DNA from: a virus
Length of the DNA: 40,941 nucleotides
Strand: one strand, 5' to 3'
IMG/VR virus record: IMGVR_UViG_3300031552_000010
Location: 1 to 40,941 of that record
Part shown: in pieces, positions 1-9,370 of the stretch
Numbering within the stretch: position 1 is the first letter of the stretch
How the letters are laid out: each line of letters starts with the position of its first letter
Notes under the pieces: model-generated
The model's database searches: none
The model's input: the letters and a program-made list of their open reading frames with translations, nothing else
What the model was told of the DNA's origin: nothing
Translations under genes and position numbers: made by a program

Positions 1-3000
1 ATCGTCCAGACAATGTGTATGCTGCAGCTACAGTCAATGCCGCTGGAAGTGTTTTGCAAACACTGTCAGTACAGTTAGGGCCTGCTGGAGCTACTGACAA
101 AACTATCACCGCTCTCCAAGCAGCTACCTCACCGTACATCAAATTTGTAAACGGTTCAGCCAAATGGCAGTTCAGCAATGATGGGACGACCCCACTAGAT
201 TTCGGTACCAGCAACGTAGCAAGCTGGGATGATTTATACGCGCTGGATAAAACTCTTACCATAGACGGCGCAGCACTCACCTTCACACAAACAAGCACAT
301 CTGGACAAGGGTTCACTGTCACGCGTAACCTTCCATCGGGAAGCACTGGCTTGCCAATTATGGGGGTAAGTAATCAGAATGCGGGTGACGACCAGCAAGC
401 GCTCGCTGTAACATCGTCAGGTGGGCCAACATTTGCTGCTGCTCTTGGTGGAGCACCCACTGGTACAGTATCAATTATTAACTCAACTGCGTTGATAAGT
501 AGTGCTCTTGGCGCATCCTCTGATGTGCGCTGCTTCGATACCGCTCTGTACCCAAATGCTGGAGATAATGCTGGGGCGTATTATCGTGGGTTTTACGCAG
601 TTGGAAGTGCTACAGGATCGGCTATCAAATACGCCTTCAACGCCGATGCAAATTGGAATTATGGCCTCTATTCAGAATCCAAAATCAGGTTGATTCTTTC
701 CAACGTGATCAATCCACTAGCTCAGCGTATAGACGTCACTAGTAGTGGGAATACTGTTGGTTTTGTTACACCCATTGTAGACATCAATTTCACACAGGAT
801 GCAGCAGACATCGCTACCATTAACGGTATTGATTTAGGCCTAAGTCCTGATGCCTCTGCTACTAGTGAAACCAGAGGCGTGTATGTTGATGGAAACTGGA
901 CTTACGGGCTGTATTCAGAATCTCCGATTAAAGAGAATATGCTCGGTATCACTGAAACTACGCGGATAGTTGAAGTCGTCGGCACATCAGGTGGTCTGGG
1001 TGCTACTGGTAAGAAAGTCTCCTTAGTTGATATCCAGTGGGCAGAACATGCATCGGCTGAAGTTGCATATATCTACGGAGTGAATATTGATCTTACTCCC
1101 GACGTTTCAGCATCTAATACAAAATACGGAGTGAAGATCGATAATAATTGGACCCACGGATTCCATTCTGCATCTCCTGGTCACATTAGCAGAGGCAGCC
1201 TAACCGGTTCAGATAACTGCTTCAGTGTTGTTGCAAATTCTAGTGGTCTAGGTGGCATAGGCAACGAAGTCAACCTCACCGTTCTCGATTTCACTGAGGA
1301 TGCATCAGACTCAGATGTGGTAAATGGTATTAAGCTGCTATACACGAAAGCAGGTGGCGCGAACACATCGAAGGCAATCAACGTAGATACCGATTGGACC
1401 TACGGAATCTACTCGTCGTCTCCTGGTTACATCGGTCGAGCGGGACTTACTGGTTCTGACGACAGTTTCAGTGTCATCGCAACTTCTAATGACTTGGGAG
1501 GGGTAGGCAACGAGGTCAACTTAATCAATTTAAGTTTCACTGAAAATGCTGCAGACTCAGATGTGGTAAATGGGATCAAATTACAGTATACAACGGCTGG
1601 TGGTGCGAACACAACGAAAGCTGTCAATGTTAACAATTCATGGGATTATGGTCTGTCGTCGGCATCTCCAGCGCAGGTGCTCTTATCTTCAGTAACTACC
1701 ACAAAAATCGCGTGTGAGTTTGGTGTTGGAACGAGTAGCTTAGGTGCGGCGCAAACTGCAACCATTTGCAGGGCCACATATACAGCCAGTGGTACCGATG
1801 ATGCATCATCCATTGTACGTGGATTCCATGCGGTAGGAGACGCTGGCAGCGCATCGATCAACAAACAAGCACTCTTAATCGACGCGGCGTGGGACTATGG
1901 CGTCTACTCTCTAGCGGCCACCAACAGCTTTTATTACACATTCCCAGCTACCACGGTTAACACCACACCAATAGTAGGTGTAGTTGCAACGACACCGGGC
2001 ACCGCAATGGGAGCGAGTTCGCAGATCTACGCGGTGAAGACTACGATCAACGCGAACTCTGCAGACCCAGCAACTACAGACTACTACGGTTTCCATTCTA
2101 CTTTTGTTCCAAACAGCACCACATCTGGTGATATGTTTGGGTTGTACTTAACTGGATACGGGCACTACAGTAGTGGAAAAGTTGGCAAAGCAATAGTCAG
2201 TGATGGTGGTGTGAGTACACTCTACCATGCACAGGTTGATGGTTTTAGTGGAAGCGAGATTGACCTATTAAAAACTAGCATGGTATCTAGCGGAACCGGG
2301 CTGAACGCGTCGGATGTTGCATCTTGCCTAAGAGTCCGTGTTGGTGCAGATGCCGATGACGCTGGCGAATGGAATGGTGTCTACGCAGAAGGCCCCACCA
2401 CAACAATTACCGGTGGTGCTACCACATATGCCTTCCAGGCGAACTCGGATTGGGATTACGGTTTCTACTCTACATCAGATGTTGCAGTAGTGGAGAGTGG
2501 CTTCACGGGTGGCGTCAATAAAGCAGTTATTGTGGGTATGACATCTGGAGGACTAACAAGTGCTCTTAGTGCTTTGACCGCTGTCAATTTAGATGTGGAT
2601 GGGCACGCTAATGATACGGCAGGTACAGTTACTGCTCTTTCTATAGGTGATCACAATGCTAATGGAGGATCCCTAACTGCTACTCGCGCCATTATTACAG
2701 GACTATATTGGCAGTATGCTCTTAAAGCTGTAAGTGGCCACATAGATCAGCAGGCAACCTTTGCTTCATTATACGATACCTCTGCTGGCATGGTAAACGT
2801 GGTAGCTACCAATTCTACCGCGTTGAGTGACACTGCACGTTACTCCGTCAAATCATATGTATATGGACACGCAAGTGATGCATCTTCTGCCACTCTTTAT
2901 AACTTCCATGCAAATGCTGACACTACAGGTAGTGCTGCTAAGATAGCCTATTATGCAGGTGCAAGTGGAAGTAATGGGTTGTGGTACGGATTCCGCTCAC

Positions 3001-4022
3001 AGAACGTTCCCTACGGTCTCTACTGTGAAAATGGTCAGGCGCAGGTCACCGCGCAGTCGGGTGCTTATACTCCTACAGCTTCTACTTCAGCCCTTATATA
3101 CACCAACCTAACGTCTAGTGGGTTTACCACTGGTGCAGCAACTTGGTACAACAACGCCTCCCGTTATACTTACAATGCTTCGGACACAGATGGAACTTGG
3201 TATGGCTACTTTGCTGAGACAAATGGTACCCCTGTTGCTGGGGTACAAACTATAGGGTACAAAGCACAAGCGAATCTGGATATAGGTTTCGAGTCATATG
3301 CACCTGAAAACAGATTCCAACGTGCCGATGATATCTCGTCCACTACGGCACCTACTGTGCTCATACAGAACATGGACAATGATTCGACTGGAGGAACTGC
3401 CCCTGCATTGCTGGTAGAGAATGCTTATACAGCGATTACTGGAACAGCTATTGAGATCGCTCACGCATACAATGGCGGTAACACGCAAGATACGATGCGT
3501 GCGATTGTATTGTCAAACACATCCAGGAACAGGCGTACATCTCCAATTGAGTTATGGCAACCTCGGATGGCTAATACTACTACAGCAGAATGGTATTTAA
3601 CTCACGGTACGCCAGGTTCTAGTCAACCGGCTCATTATTGGTCAGTTGCTAGCAGTACCGGGGAAGACAGCATATTCGCCCCACTAGTACTTCCACATGG
3701 AAGTACCCTACAAACAGTTGTGGTTTACTTGTATTTAGCAGGTGCACCACCGTCTGCTGGCAACCGTGTTAAAGCGCACGTATACAAAAAATCATATTCA
3801 CTAACAATCACCAACGCAATACTTGCCACTGGAGAAGTAAGCAGTGGAACAGGGACGCAAACTATTTCACTAACCTCAATTGCTGACACAGTAGACGCAA
3901 GAACTTACTCGTACTTTGTAGAAATAGAGGGTCCTGCTGTGTCAGGGTACACCACTGTATATGCACTAGGGCTATATTATGAATATGACATCACTGATCT
4001 CGGTGCTGCTCCTGGATATTAG
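1..4022 (+). CDS. Giant repeat-containing tail fibre/appendage protein, 5' end outside the window
   Basis: The reading frame is open to the left edge (codons from base 3), so the GTG at 15 is probably internal and the gene is cut at its 5' end. At least 1335 residues are present, rich in Ala, Ser, Thr and Gly. A repeat of 81-84 residues ends each time in a Trp-x-Tyr/His-Gly-x-Tyr/His-Ser motif. Its Trp residues fall at 214, 295, 379, 461, 543 and 626, counted from base 15, with a further one at 813. The last ~120 residues look like a beta-sandwich tip. Low-complexity repeated beta-rich sequence of this kind is typical of phage fibres, and the following fibre genes agree. The exact role (long tail fibre or capsid fibre) cannot be told. 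Codon composition is AT-richer than the replication genes downstream. Confidence 0.72.
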   Translation, partial: RPDNVYAAATVNAAGSVLQTLSVQLGPAGATDKTITALQAATSPYIKFVNGSAKWQFSNDGTTPLDFGTSNVASWDDLYALDKTLTIDGAALTFTQTSTSGQGFTVTRNLPSGSTGLPIMGVSNQNAGDDQQALAVTSSGGPTFAAALGGAPTGTVSIINSTALISSALGASSDVRCFDTALYPNAGDNAGAYYRGFYAVGSATGSAIKYAFNADANWNYGLYSESKIRLILSNVINPLAQRIDVTSSGNTVGFVTPIVDINFTQDAADIATINGIDLGLSPDASATSETRGVYVDGNWTYGLYSESPIKENMLGITETTRIVEVVGTSGGLGATGKKVSLVDIQWAEHASAEVAYIYGVNIDLTPDVSASNTKYGVKIDNNWTHGFHSASPGHISRGSLTGSDNCFSVVANSSGLGGIGNEVNLTVLDFTEDASDSDVVNGIKLLYTKAGGANTSKAINVDTDWTYGIYSSSPGYIGRAGLTGSDDSFSVIATSNDLGGVGNEVNLINLSFTENAADSDVVNGIKLQYTTAGGANTTKAVNVNNSWDYGLSSASPAQVLLSSVTTTKIACEFGVGTSSLGAAQTATICRATYTASGTDDASSIVRGFHAVGDAGSASINKQALLIDAAWDYGVYSLAATNSFYYTFPATTVNTTPIVGVVATTPGTAMGASSQIYAVKTTINANSADPATTDYYGFHSTFVPNSTTSGDMFGLYLTGYGHYSSGKVGKAIVSDGGVSTLYHAQVDGFSGSEIDLLKTSMVSSGTGLNASDVASCLRVRVGADADDAGEWNGVYAEGPTTTITGGATTYAFQANSDWDYGFYSTSDVAVVESGFTGGVNKAVIVGMTSGGLTSALSALTAVNLDVDGHANDTAGTVTALSIGDHNANGGSLTATRAIITGLYWQYALKAVSGHIDQQATFASLYDTSAGMVNVVATNSTALSDTARYSVKSYVYGHASDASSATLYNFHANADTTGSAAKIAYYAGASGSNGLWYGFRSQNVPYGLYCENGQAQVTAQSGAYTPTASTSALIYTNLTSSGFTTGAATWYNNASRYTYNASDTDGTWYGYFAETNGTPVAGVQTIGYKAQANLDIGFESYAPENRFQRADDISSTTAPTVLIQNMDNDSTGGTAPALLVENAYTAITGTAIEIAHAYNGGNTQDTMRAIVLSNTSRNRRTSPIELWQPRMANTTTAEWYLTHGTPGSSQPAHYWSVASSTGEDSIFAPLVLPHGSTLQTVVVYLYLAGAPPSAGNRVKAHVYKKSYSLTITNAILATGEVSSGTGTQTISLTSIADTVDARTYSYFVEIEGPAVSGYTTVYALGLYYEYDITDLGAAPGY
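651..1908 (+). repeat. Tandem 82-84 codon repeats inside the fibre gene
   Basis: About five consecutive units lie between the Trp codons at 654, 897, 1149, 1395, 1641 and 1890, that is 243, 252, 246, 246 and 249 bases apart. The third-to-fourth and fourth-to-fifth units are closest. A 22-base stretch at 1306-1327 recurs exactly at 1552-1573, one period (246 bases) later. The other units have diverged to protein-level similarity only. Confidence 0.8.
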
Positions 4023-4077
4023 GAGGAGTAGCTGTATGACAAAAATTTGTGCTAAATTGTTAATCAATCAGCAATGA
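4021..4077 (+). other. Strong Shine-Dalgarno followed by a 13-codon ORF
   Basis: AGGAGGAG at 4021-4028, directly after the fibre stop codon, is one of the best ribosome-binding sites in the window. Seven bases further on, an ATG at 4036 opens a frame of only 13 codons ending at the TGA at 4075. It may be a leader peptide coupled to the next gene (GTG at 4091), a decayed gene start, or a chance match. The peptide itself has no recognisable feature. Confidence 0.3.
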
Positions 4078-4090
4078 TGCAAAAAAGAAT

Positions 4091-4450
4091 GTGAGTGTCA
4101 TTGAGATGTCTGACGATACAGGCGGAATTCCTCTAAATAAACGAACAGTTGAAATATATAGAGATCTTCTCCAAGTTGAGGTGCGTGCACTAGTGACTCG
4201 TGTTTCTGAGCTCACACATACAGTTGGATCATTATTCGGAGAGGTAAACCTCATCGCTATCCAACTAGAAGAATCAATAAAACACATGGAGCGGCTATCT
4301 GGAAGATTGGTCTACTGTGAAGAAGAGCTTAGTACTATTAAGAAAAATTTAGCTGACTATGAAAAAATGGTGGATGATATCCACGAACTAGTATTGAATA
4401 CAGAAAACATAATGGAAGCGCTGCAAAAACATATAAGTAACAGCGAATAG
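4091..4450 (+). CDS. Small coiled-coil protein of unknown function
   Basis: The product has 119 residues. The frame opens at a GTG (4091), with an in-frame ATG at 4106 as an alternative; neither has a strong Shine-Dalgarno. From about residue 20 to the end it is a nearly uninterrupted acidic amphipathic helix with heptad-like Leu, Ile and Val spacing, so a coiled coil is very likely. There is no signal peptide or membrane segment. It sits between two large structural genes and is visibly AT-richer than both. A role as a fibre-assembly chaperone or small structural linker is possible, but the sequence gives no proof. I do not recognise a family. Confidence 0.6.
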   Translation: MSVIEMSDDTGGIPLNKRTVEIYRDLLQVEVRALVTRVSELTHTVGSLFGEVNLIAIQLEESIKHMERLSGRLVYCEEELSTIKKNLADYEKMVDDIHELVLNTENIMEALQKHISNSE

Positions 4451-4597
4451 ATACAGCTGATAGCTGCATGAATTCAAGTTATTCTATATCAGACACAAGT
4501 ACCCAACACACCATTATGCGATTTTAGGGCCTTCGTCAGTGTAGCAAATAGGTCCGATGGTTTCCGGTCTTTGTCAGACCAGGAGTGAGGGCAGCTC
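4451..4597 (+). promoter_or_regulatory. 147-base intergenic region with a hairpin next to a ribosome-binding site
   Basis: This is the longest clearly non-coding gap in the window. It holds a small inverted repeat (CAGCT-gat-AGCTG, near 4454-4466). A second, GGTCT (4566-4570) pairing with AGACC (4576-4580), lies immediately 5' of the Shine-Dalgarno AGGAGTGAGG (4581-4590) of the next gene. There is no T-tract, so the second hairpin is not a typical terminator. A promoter may lie here, but I cannot assign -10 and -35 boxes with confidence. A 19-codon ORF at 4468-4527 has no Shine-Dalgarno and is probably chance. Confidence 0.3.
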
Positions 4598-6118
4598 ATG
4601 GCAACGATGTTCGACCAATTCAAGGCCACGCTTGCACAGGCTGTGTCCGATGAAGACTTTCGTAGGAAAAACTATCTGTTTCAGAATCCAACCTATCTAC
4701 AAGCGGTGCTAGACAGAATAGATGCCCTCACGGTGGACGTGTCAATCACCCAAGGTTTCGGAGATGTCATATCCGTTTTAGGAATGGTTGAGCAAGACAC
4801 CGAGAATAGTGCGATCCGTTTTGATACCAGGGGGTTTACTACAACACTTTCCGCTTTTAGGGAGGGGCTGGTTGGGACTCCTATGAAGTTCTGGCGCAGG
4901 AACAATGCTGCTGGAGACTATGAACGATACCTTCTCGCTGATCGAACAGGAGGGGTACTTATATTAAATTCCAACGTGGAAGTTTTGCATAGATTTCCAA
5001 ACTTCGGTGCCAATCTAGTTGCTGACCAATATGATGATGCCAGTGACTGCTGCACGTTTAGTGTAGGTGGAACTGAGTACGTCGCGATAACGATGAAAAG
5101 CCATCACACCTGTAACATTTACGAATATTCAGTCGACGGAACTTTCCAGGCCAGAATAGGTGTGATCGATACTTCCGGAGACATTGCTGGATATTTGAAC
5201 AATCCTGTTGGAGTAGCCTGCGATGAAGCGAACAGCATCCTTTACATCCTGTGTGATGAAGGGCAACCAGCAGGAGCTACACTCAACCGAGGGTACATAA
5301 CCTCGTACGACGTGTCCACCCCGTCGGCTCCAGCGTTTCTTGCTCATGATATGTACTACGTATCCACTGGTAGCTTGCTGGACGCAGAAGTAACTACAGG
5401 CACAGATATATTCTTCGATGGTAGCTTTCTGTGGATAGCAAATGGAAACAATGAGGTGGGCGCCATCGATTTGTCTGGCACTTCTCCTCGCTGTGTGAAG
5501 TACATCGAAGCAGCTGGGTACGGCTACACCCTACATGCACCAGCGCAAGTGTACGTACATGATACGCTAGGTGGATTCAAACACGTGTATGTTGCCAATG
5601 GTGCTGCTGGCCTCATCGAAACGTTTGACTACCTCACTTTGTCACATCAGAAGACCTACGGGTATCGTGCGCTCGAGGACGAGCTCAACTCGTACAACCG
5701 GATGTCGACAGCAATCTATGGAGCTATCGGGTTTGCGCAGGGAGTAGTAGCAGACCGGGTGCTACTGGATGGTGAAGAAACAGACGTGATGATTTGTGCA
5801 GACCCACTCAACAAACGTCTGCACCGATTCAATCTAAACGCATACACATCTGACAACTTCGCCAACTTTGATATGATGCAATTTGATGTCCCCATCTCTG
5901 TTGAAAGCTGGACTGTATCCGGGGACATCCCCACCGACATGGTGCGTGTCTACTACAGATACTCGGAGACTGAACAGTTCCGAGAGCTCAACTGCGTATC
6001 AGCAGGACTGCAGCCCACGTCATCTATCCAGTTCCGGGTGTCAATCCAACTGGACTCTCGGCGCTTCGTGCGCGACTGGTTCATCCGCGAATTGATTATC
6101 CATGGTAAGCAAGCATAG
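4598..6118 (+). CDS. NHL/beta-propeller-like phage structural protein
   Basis: The product has 506 residues, with the ATG preceded by AGGAGTGAGG. After a ~70-residue helical N-terminus, the bulk (about 80-420) consists of repeating beta-strand units. These include NHL-type signatures such as NNPVGVACDE followed by LYIL near residue 205, plus similar units ending in VYVANG and LWIANG. This fits a beta-propeller. The final ~80 residues form a separate beta-rich segment ending in basic and Trp residues. There is no signal peptide. Lying in a fibre gene cluster, it is most likely a virion appendage or adhesin component. NHL propellers often mediate protein or carbohydrate contacts, so receptor binding is a reasonable but unproven role. 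Confidence 0.6.
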   Translation: MATMFDQFKATLAQAVSDEDFRRKNYLFQNPTYLQAVLDRIDALTVDVSITQGFGDVISVLGMVEQDTENSAIRFDTRGFTTTLSAFREGLVGTPMKFWRRNNAAGDYERYLLADRTGGVLILNSNVEVLHRFPNFGANLVADQYDDASDCCTFSVGGTEYVAITMKSHHTCNIYEYSVDGTFQARIGVIDTSGDIAGYLNNPVGVACDEANSILYILCDEGQPAGATLNRGYITSYDVSTPSAPAFLAHDMYYVSTGSLLDAEVTTGTDIFFDGSFLWIANGNNEVGAIDLSGTSPRCVKYIEAAGYGYTLHAPAQVYVHDTLGGFKHVYVANGAAGLIETFDYLTLSHQKTYGYRALEDELNSYNRMSTAIYGAIGFAQGVVADRVLLDGEETDVMICADPLNKRLHRFNLNAYTSDNFANFDMMQFDVPISVESWTVSGDIPTDMVRVYYRYSETEQFRELNCVSAGLQPTSSIQFRVSIQLDSRRFVRDWFIRELIIHGKQA

Positions 6119-6129
6119 GAGACTTGAGA

Positions 6130-6423
6130 ATGGTCACACGTATAGATAACCATCCTATCTCAAGCGACCTGGTTACGCTGTCTATTACCACCTCCGTAAT
6201 AAACATGTCACCAGCTGCCGTGCTGGCTGTCCTGGTAACTAGACAAGTGCTCACCCCTACTGCAGTAGCATACATCGAAACACAAAACCTGGTCCCAGAA
6301 ATCGTCAGTCGTGCTGGGCTGGATGAGGAGATACAATTCACCACCATCACAGAAATTTCACACACAACTGCAACTGATGGTACTCATACCTACAGAATGC
6401 AGTTGGACGCAGCTAACAGCTAA
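6130..6423 (+). CDS. Small hypothetical protein in the tail-fibre cluster
   Basis: The product has 97 residues. I chose the ATG at 6130 because AGGAGA ends 7 bases before it; the frame also allows a TTG at 6124. The protein is rich in Thr, Ile and Val, has no Cys, and lacks a clear signal peptide or membrane segment. It lies 11 bases after the propeller gene and 21 bases before the next fibre gene, so it is co-transcribed with structural genes. No family is recognised. A small virion component or assembly factor is the obvious guess. Confidence 0.55.
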   Translation: MVTRIDNHPISSDLVTLSITTSVINMSPAAVLAVLVTRQVLTPTAVAYIETQNLVPEIVSRAGLDEEIQFTTITEISHTTATDGTHTYRMQLDAANS

Positions 6424-6444
6424 CCACAAGTGCTGTGCTGATCG

Positions 6445-8754
6445 ATGGCTATTGAAATCACCACTCAGGTGACGCAAGCGGCACGGGTGTACCAAATCCG
6501 GGTGACGCTGAAGTCGCTTGATGTAATAGTAGATCCTGATCTCTACGTGCGCGAGGATAAAACTCGCGCTCAGATATTAGCTATTGCTGGGCTCCGATCC
6601 AATACCATATTCATTTCCGCTGTGCTCCTGCAAGAAGGATACATCGGAGAAATTAAATTTTATGTTGTCCTGATTACCCTCGAAGCAGTACCACCAACAG
6701 TAACTGCACACACACACGATCACACTACTCTGTTCATGCCGCTGCGTGAGTCGTACCGCGACGGCCCGTACATCGATCTAGATCCCACCCTCGGACCTGT
6801 AGACATCTGGGCTACCAAAGGCACTGTAGGATACCTGCGTATACATGATGGCTCCGATTACTTCTTGGAAGTAAACCAAGAAGGGCAGCTACGTCTAGGT
6901 GGTCATGTAGAGTTCACCACGGACACCGTCTACGACATTGGATCACTAGACGATGGGGTGACGTTAAGAAGACCACGCGACGTGTACATCGGCAGGGATG
7001 CATGGGTAGCACGAGACGGATACTTTGGCACCTCAGCCAAGAGCCCTCTGTACAAGTTCTTTGAACAGGCAGTAAATCCGGACAGCGATCCAGCTACCCG
7101 ACACATCTACTGGAACTCCGTTGATAACCTGCCGCATGGATGGGATGGGACAACTGATTTCCCGCTTGGTGGTGGTGGTCCGTCTACTGACAAAGATGGT
7201 GTAATATTCATCGAGAATCTTACACCGGACGCAGGTAATATAGACTGCACCTTTGCTGAAAATGGTACGCGTGTAGCGAGTGCAGCAGCCAGCCCAGATG
7301 TAGGAACCATCACAGTACACGTTTTCGCCTACACAGGAGAAAAGCAGGTACGGCCCAACGTAGACGTGAATGGGGTGCCAGTTAGTTGGACTACTACGCC
7401 GCAAAAAGATCCAACTGCCTACGAAGGAACAGCAGACCTTACGGGGTTTACACTTCCGTACACTATTACAGCAACCCATCAGGATGGAAACTCGTACGCA
7501 GTTATCGTCACTGAGGATGCGAAGCCCGTGATAACTACGCTCGAGTTTGTAAATGGTTATCCAGGTACGCAGACAGAATTGAAAGCTGTAGACACATTCG
7601 ACATAAATATTCAAACAGACCTCAACTTTGTCGAGGTGGAAGTTGAAAACAGCGGTGCCTGTTCCGCGATGAGCTTCAGTGTGGGAGCGACCACCAATCA
7701 TACGTTCGCCTCAGACATCGCAGATAGAGGAACAGTAACACAAGCGCTTCCTGCACGCGTACGAGTGAAAAGGTCTACAGGAACCTGGTCTGATTGGATC
7801 TACACAAATCAGGGTGGCGGCGCGGTCGATGGTAAGGATTTAGTGAATCTGAACAACACATATCCTTACATAGAACCGATGAACCAACTGAGTATCACAT
7901 ACCCAGCAACACAGCAAGCAATCAAGGATGCAGAAACAGTCACAGTAGATGCAACCTGCGCTAATTTTGACACCATCGCATACTCATCCCCAACTGGCGA
8001 GCTCTCTATCCCAAGCCCGTCTACATATGTAGCAAGCAAAGTAGGGGTGGCGCGAATATCTGGTGGTTATAACATCACTACAACAAACTACAGAATTACT
8101 GCTAACAGAGCAGCCAATGATGCAACGTCAGTAGGAAATCTTGTCGTCTATATTGCACACGACTTCGCAACAGTGCAGATGACTGAACCTGCGAGCCGAC
8201 TACGCACTGGTGGCAATGATGGTACGAGCGCACAAAATCATACAATCACACTGACTGCCAACCAACGGTTGATCTCAACGCCTACAGTCGCCGCGCCACC
8301 TGCTGGTGGAGGAACTTGGCAAGGAGCTGGGTTTGCTGGTGGACCAACGGTGTGGACTCGAGCTCTACAGTGCCATGACAACGATACAGTAGGTACGTAC
8401 AGCTACGGTAGCTTGATCGCAACAAATTTGGCAAACAGAGTTACTACTGCATACACCGGGGATAGCAACTATACTATCGGAGGTTTTGTCTCACGCACAG
8501 TTATCTTGACGGCATTTGCCAACGAAACAACCTTCAATGCGGCAGTGGCCGACTATAGCAAATGTACACTGCTATGGCCGATTAAGTCCCTGCCAAACAG
8601 AAGGGCGTTTAATACAACAACTACTCCTGATCCAAACAGCTGGTGTTTTGCTGGTACCGTTGGAATCAGCCCTACTACCGCACGCATCCTTGATACAGCA
8701 GCAACGGGATCTAGTTCAGACGACACAGCTGTAACGGTTGAGGAGAGCGTCTAA
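6445..8754 (+). CDS. Large modular tail fibre protein with Ig-like beta domains
   Basis: The product has 769 residues. The N-terminal ~90 residues are an alpha/beta segment and are followed by a His-rich HTHDHT stretch near residue 91. Around residues 158-190 there is the common fibre signature TVYDIGS...RPRDVYIG, often found in trimeric phage tail fibres upstream of tip domains. A Gly-rich linker (GGGGP, near 244) leads into repeated ~90-residue beta-sandwich, Ig-like modules to the C-terminus. There is no recognisable S74 self-cleaving chaperone. The start has no obvious Shine-Dalgarno. The stop overlaps the next ATG (TAATG at 8752-8756), suggesting coupled translation. Tail fibre is firm as a class; receptor specificity is unknown. 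Confidence 0.7.
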   Translation: MAIEITTQVTQAARVYQIRVTLKSLDVIVDPDLYVREDKTRAQILAIAGLRSNTIFISAVLLQEGYIGEIKFYVVLITLEAVPPTVTAHTHDHTTLFMPLRESYRDGPYIDLDPTLGPVDIWATKGTVGYLRIHDGSDYFLEVNQEGQLRLGGHVEFTTDTVYDIGSLDDGVTLRRPRDVYIGRDAWVARDGYFGTSAKSPLYKFFEQAVNPDSDPATRHIYWNSVDNLPHGWDGTTDFPLGGGGPSTDKDGVIFIENLTPDAGNIDCTFAENGTRVASAAASPDVGTITVHVFAYTGEKQVRPNVDVNGVPVSWTTTPQKDPTAYEGTADLTGFTLPYTITATHQDGNSYAVIVTEDAKPVITTLEFVNGYPGTQTELKAVDTFDINIQTDLNFVEVEVENSGACSAMSFSVGATTNHTFASDIADRGTVTQALPARVRVKRSTGTWSDWIYTNQGGGAVDGKDLVNLNNTYPYIEPMNQLSITYPATQQAIKDAETVTVDATCANFDTIAYSSPTGELSIPSPSTYVASKVGVARISGGYNITTTNYRITANRAANDATSVGNLVVYIAHDFATVQMTEPASRLRTGGNDGTSAQNHTITLTANQRLISTPTVAAPPAGGGTWQGAGFAGGPTVWTRALQCHDNDTVGTYSYGSLIATNLANRVTTAYTGDSNYTIGGFVSRTVILTAFANETTFNAAVADYSKCTLLWPIKSLPNRRAFNTTTTPDPNSWCFAGTVGISPTTARILDTAATGSSSDDTAVTVEESV

Positions 8755-9368
8755 TGCCAGATCCCGCCAGCAACTGGTTCGAAATAGAAAGACGCGTTAT
8801 TACGTGGTCGCCTCTAACCACGTTGAATGACGGGATCACGCCACTTGGTTACGATGGTGATCCAAATCTAGTATCTCCCCTTGGAACTCCTGGTGAACAG
8901 TGGCTATACAACGTACCAATCGGGCAGTTTTATAAACAGAGTAATGCTACTCTGTGGTGGAAAACCGGCACCCCGAATACCTGGATAAATCTCTCTGGTG
9001 GTGGCGGTGGTGGGACCGTAGAAGGAACATTTAACGGACCGTCTGTAAACATAGCAGACGCTGTATACGTATCAGCTGCTTCAACAGTTTCTCAAGCTGA
9101 TGCATCCTCGCCAATTGGGCAGAACCTTACTATAGGCATCTGCATCGCCAAGCCAACACCTACGACAGCAACCGTCCAGTTCGCAGGGGAGGCTGCAGTT
9201 TTCTCGGGAACACTTACAGCTGGAAATACATACTACTTGGATACAACTGCTGGACAAATTACTAATAGCGTTGCTGGTCATGGAACTGGTGACGCGATAC
9301 AAATAGTGGGCGTCGCAAAAGACGCAAACACACTAATCATCAAAACACAGATGATAGCGACACTATAA
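8754..9368 (+). CDS. Small tail fibre/tip protein with a shared C-terminal beta domain
   Basis: The product has 204 residues and its start overlaps the previous stop. The N-terminal ~85 residues contain a fibre-type segment (GEQWLYN..IGQFYK.....LWWKT) ending in a Gly6 linker near residue 82. Residues ~88-204 form a compact beta domain: Ile-Gly-Ile-Cys-Ile-Ala, then KPTPT, GEAAVFSG, a YYLDTTAGQIT turn and a final VGVAKDANTLII strand. The same domain recurs at the C-terminus of the gene at 10222. Domains of this pattern are common at the ends of phage tail proteins. It probably decorates or terminates a fibre; ligand unknown. Confidence 0.6.
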   Translation: MPDPASNWFEIERRVITWSPLTTLNDGITPLGYDGDPNLVSPLGTPGEQWLYNVPIGQFYKQSNATLWWKTGTPNTWINLSGGGGGGTVEGTFNGPSVNIADAVYVSAASTVSQADASSPIGQNLTIGICIAKPTPTTATVQFAGEAAVFSGTLTAGNTYYLDTTAGQITNSVAGHGTGDAIQIVGVAKDANTLIIKTQMIATL

Positions 9369-9370
9369 CC

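Noticed and set aside
4566-4580. Terminator upstream of the propeller gene
   Set aside because: The 5-base stem is short and is followed by a ribosome-binding site, not a T-tract; a translational effect is more likely than termination.
7033-7701. 222-codon ORF on the - strand
   Set aside because: It lies wholly inside a fibre gene on the + strand, is Cys/Arg-rich with no family resemblance, and would be the only - strand gene; it is a shadow frame.
6445-8754. S74-type self-cleaving intramolecular chaperone in the fibres
   Set aside because: Although the upstream fibre motif that often precedes it is present, no Ser-Lys catalytic C-terminal domain is recognisable in any fibre here.
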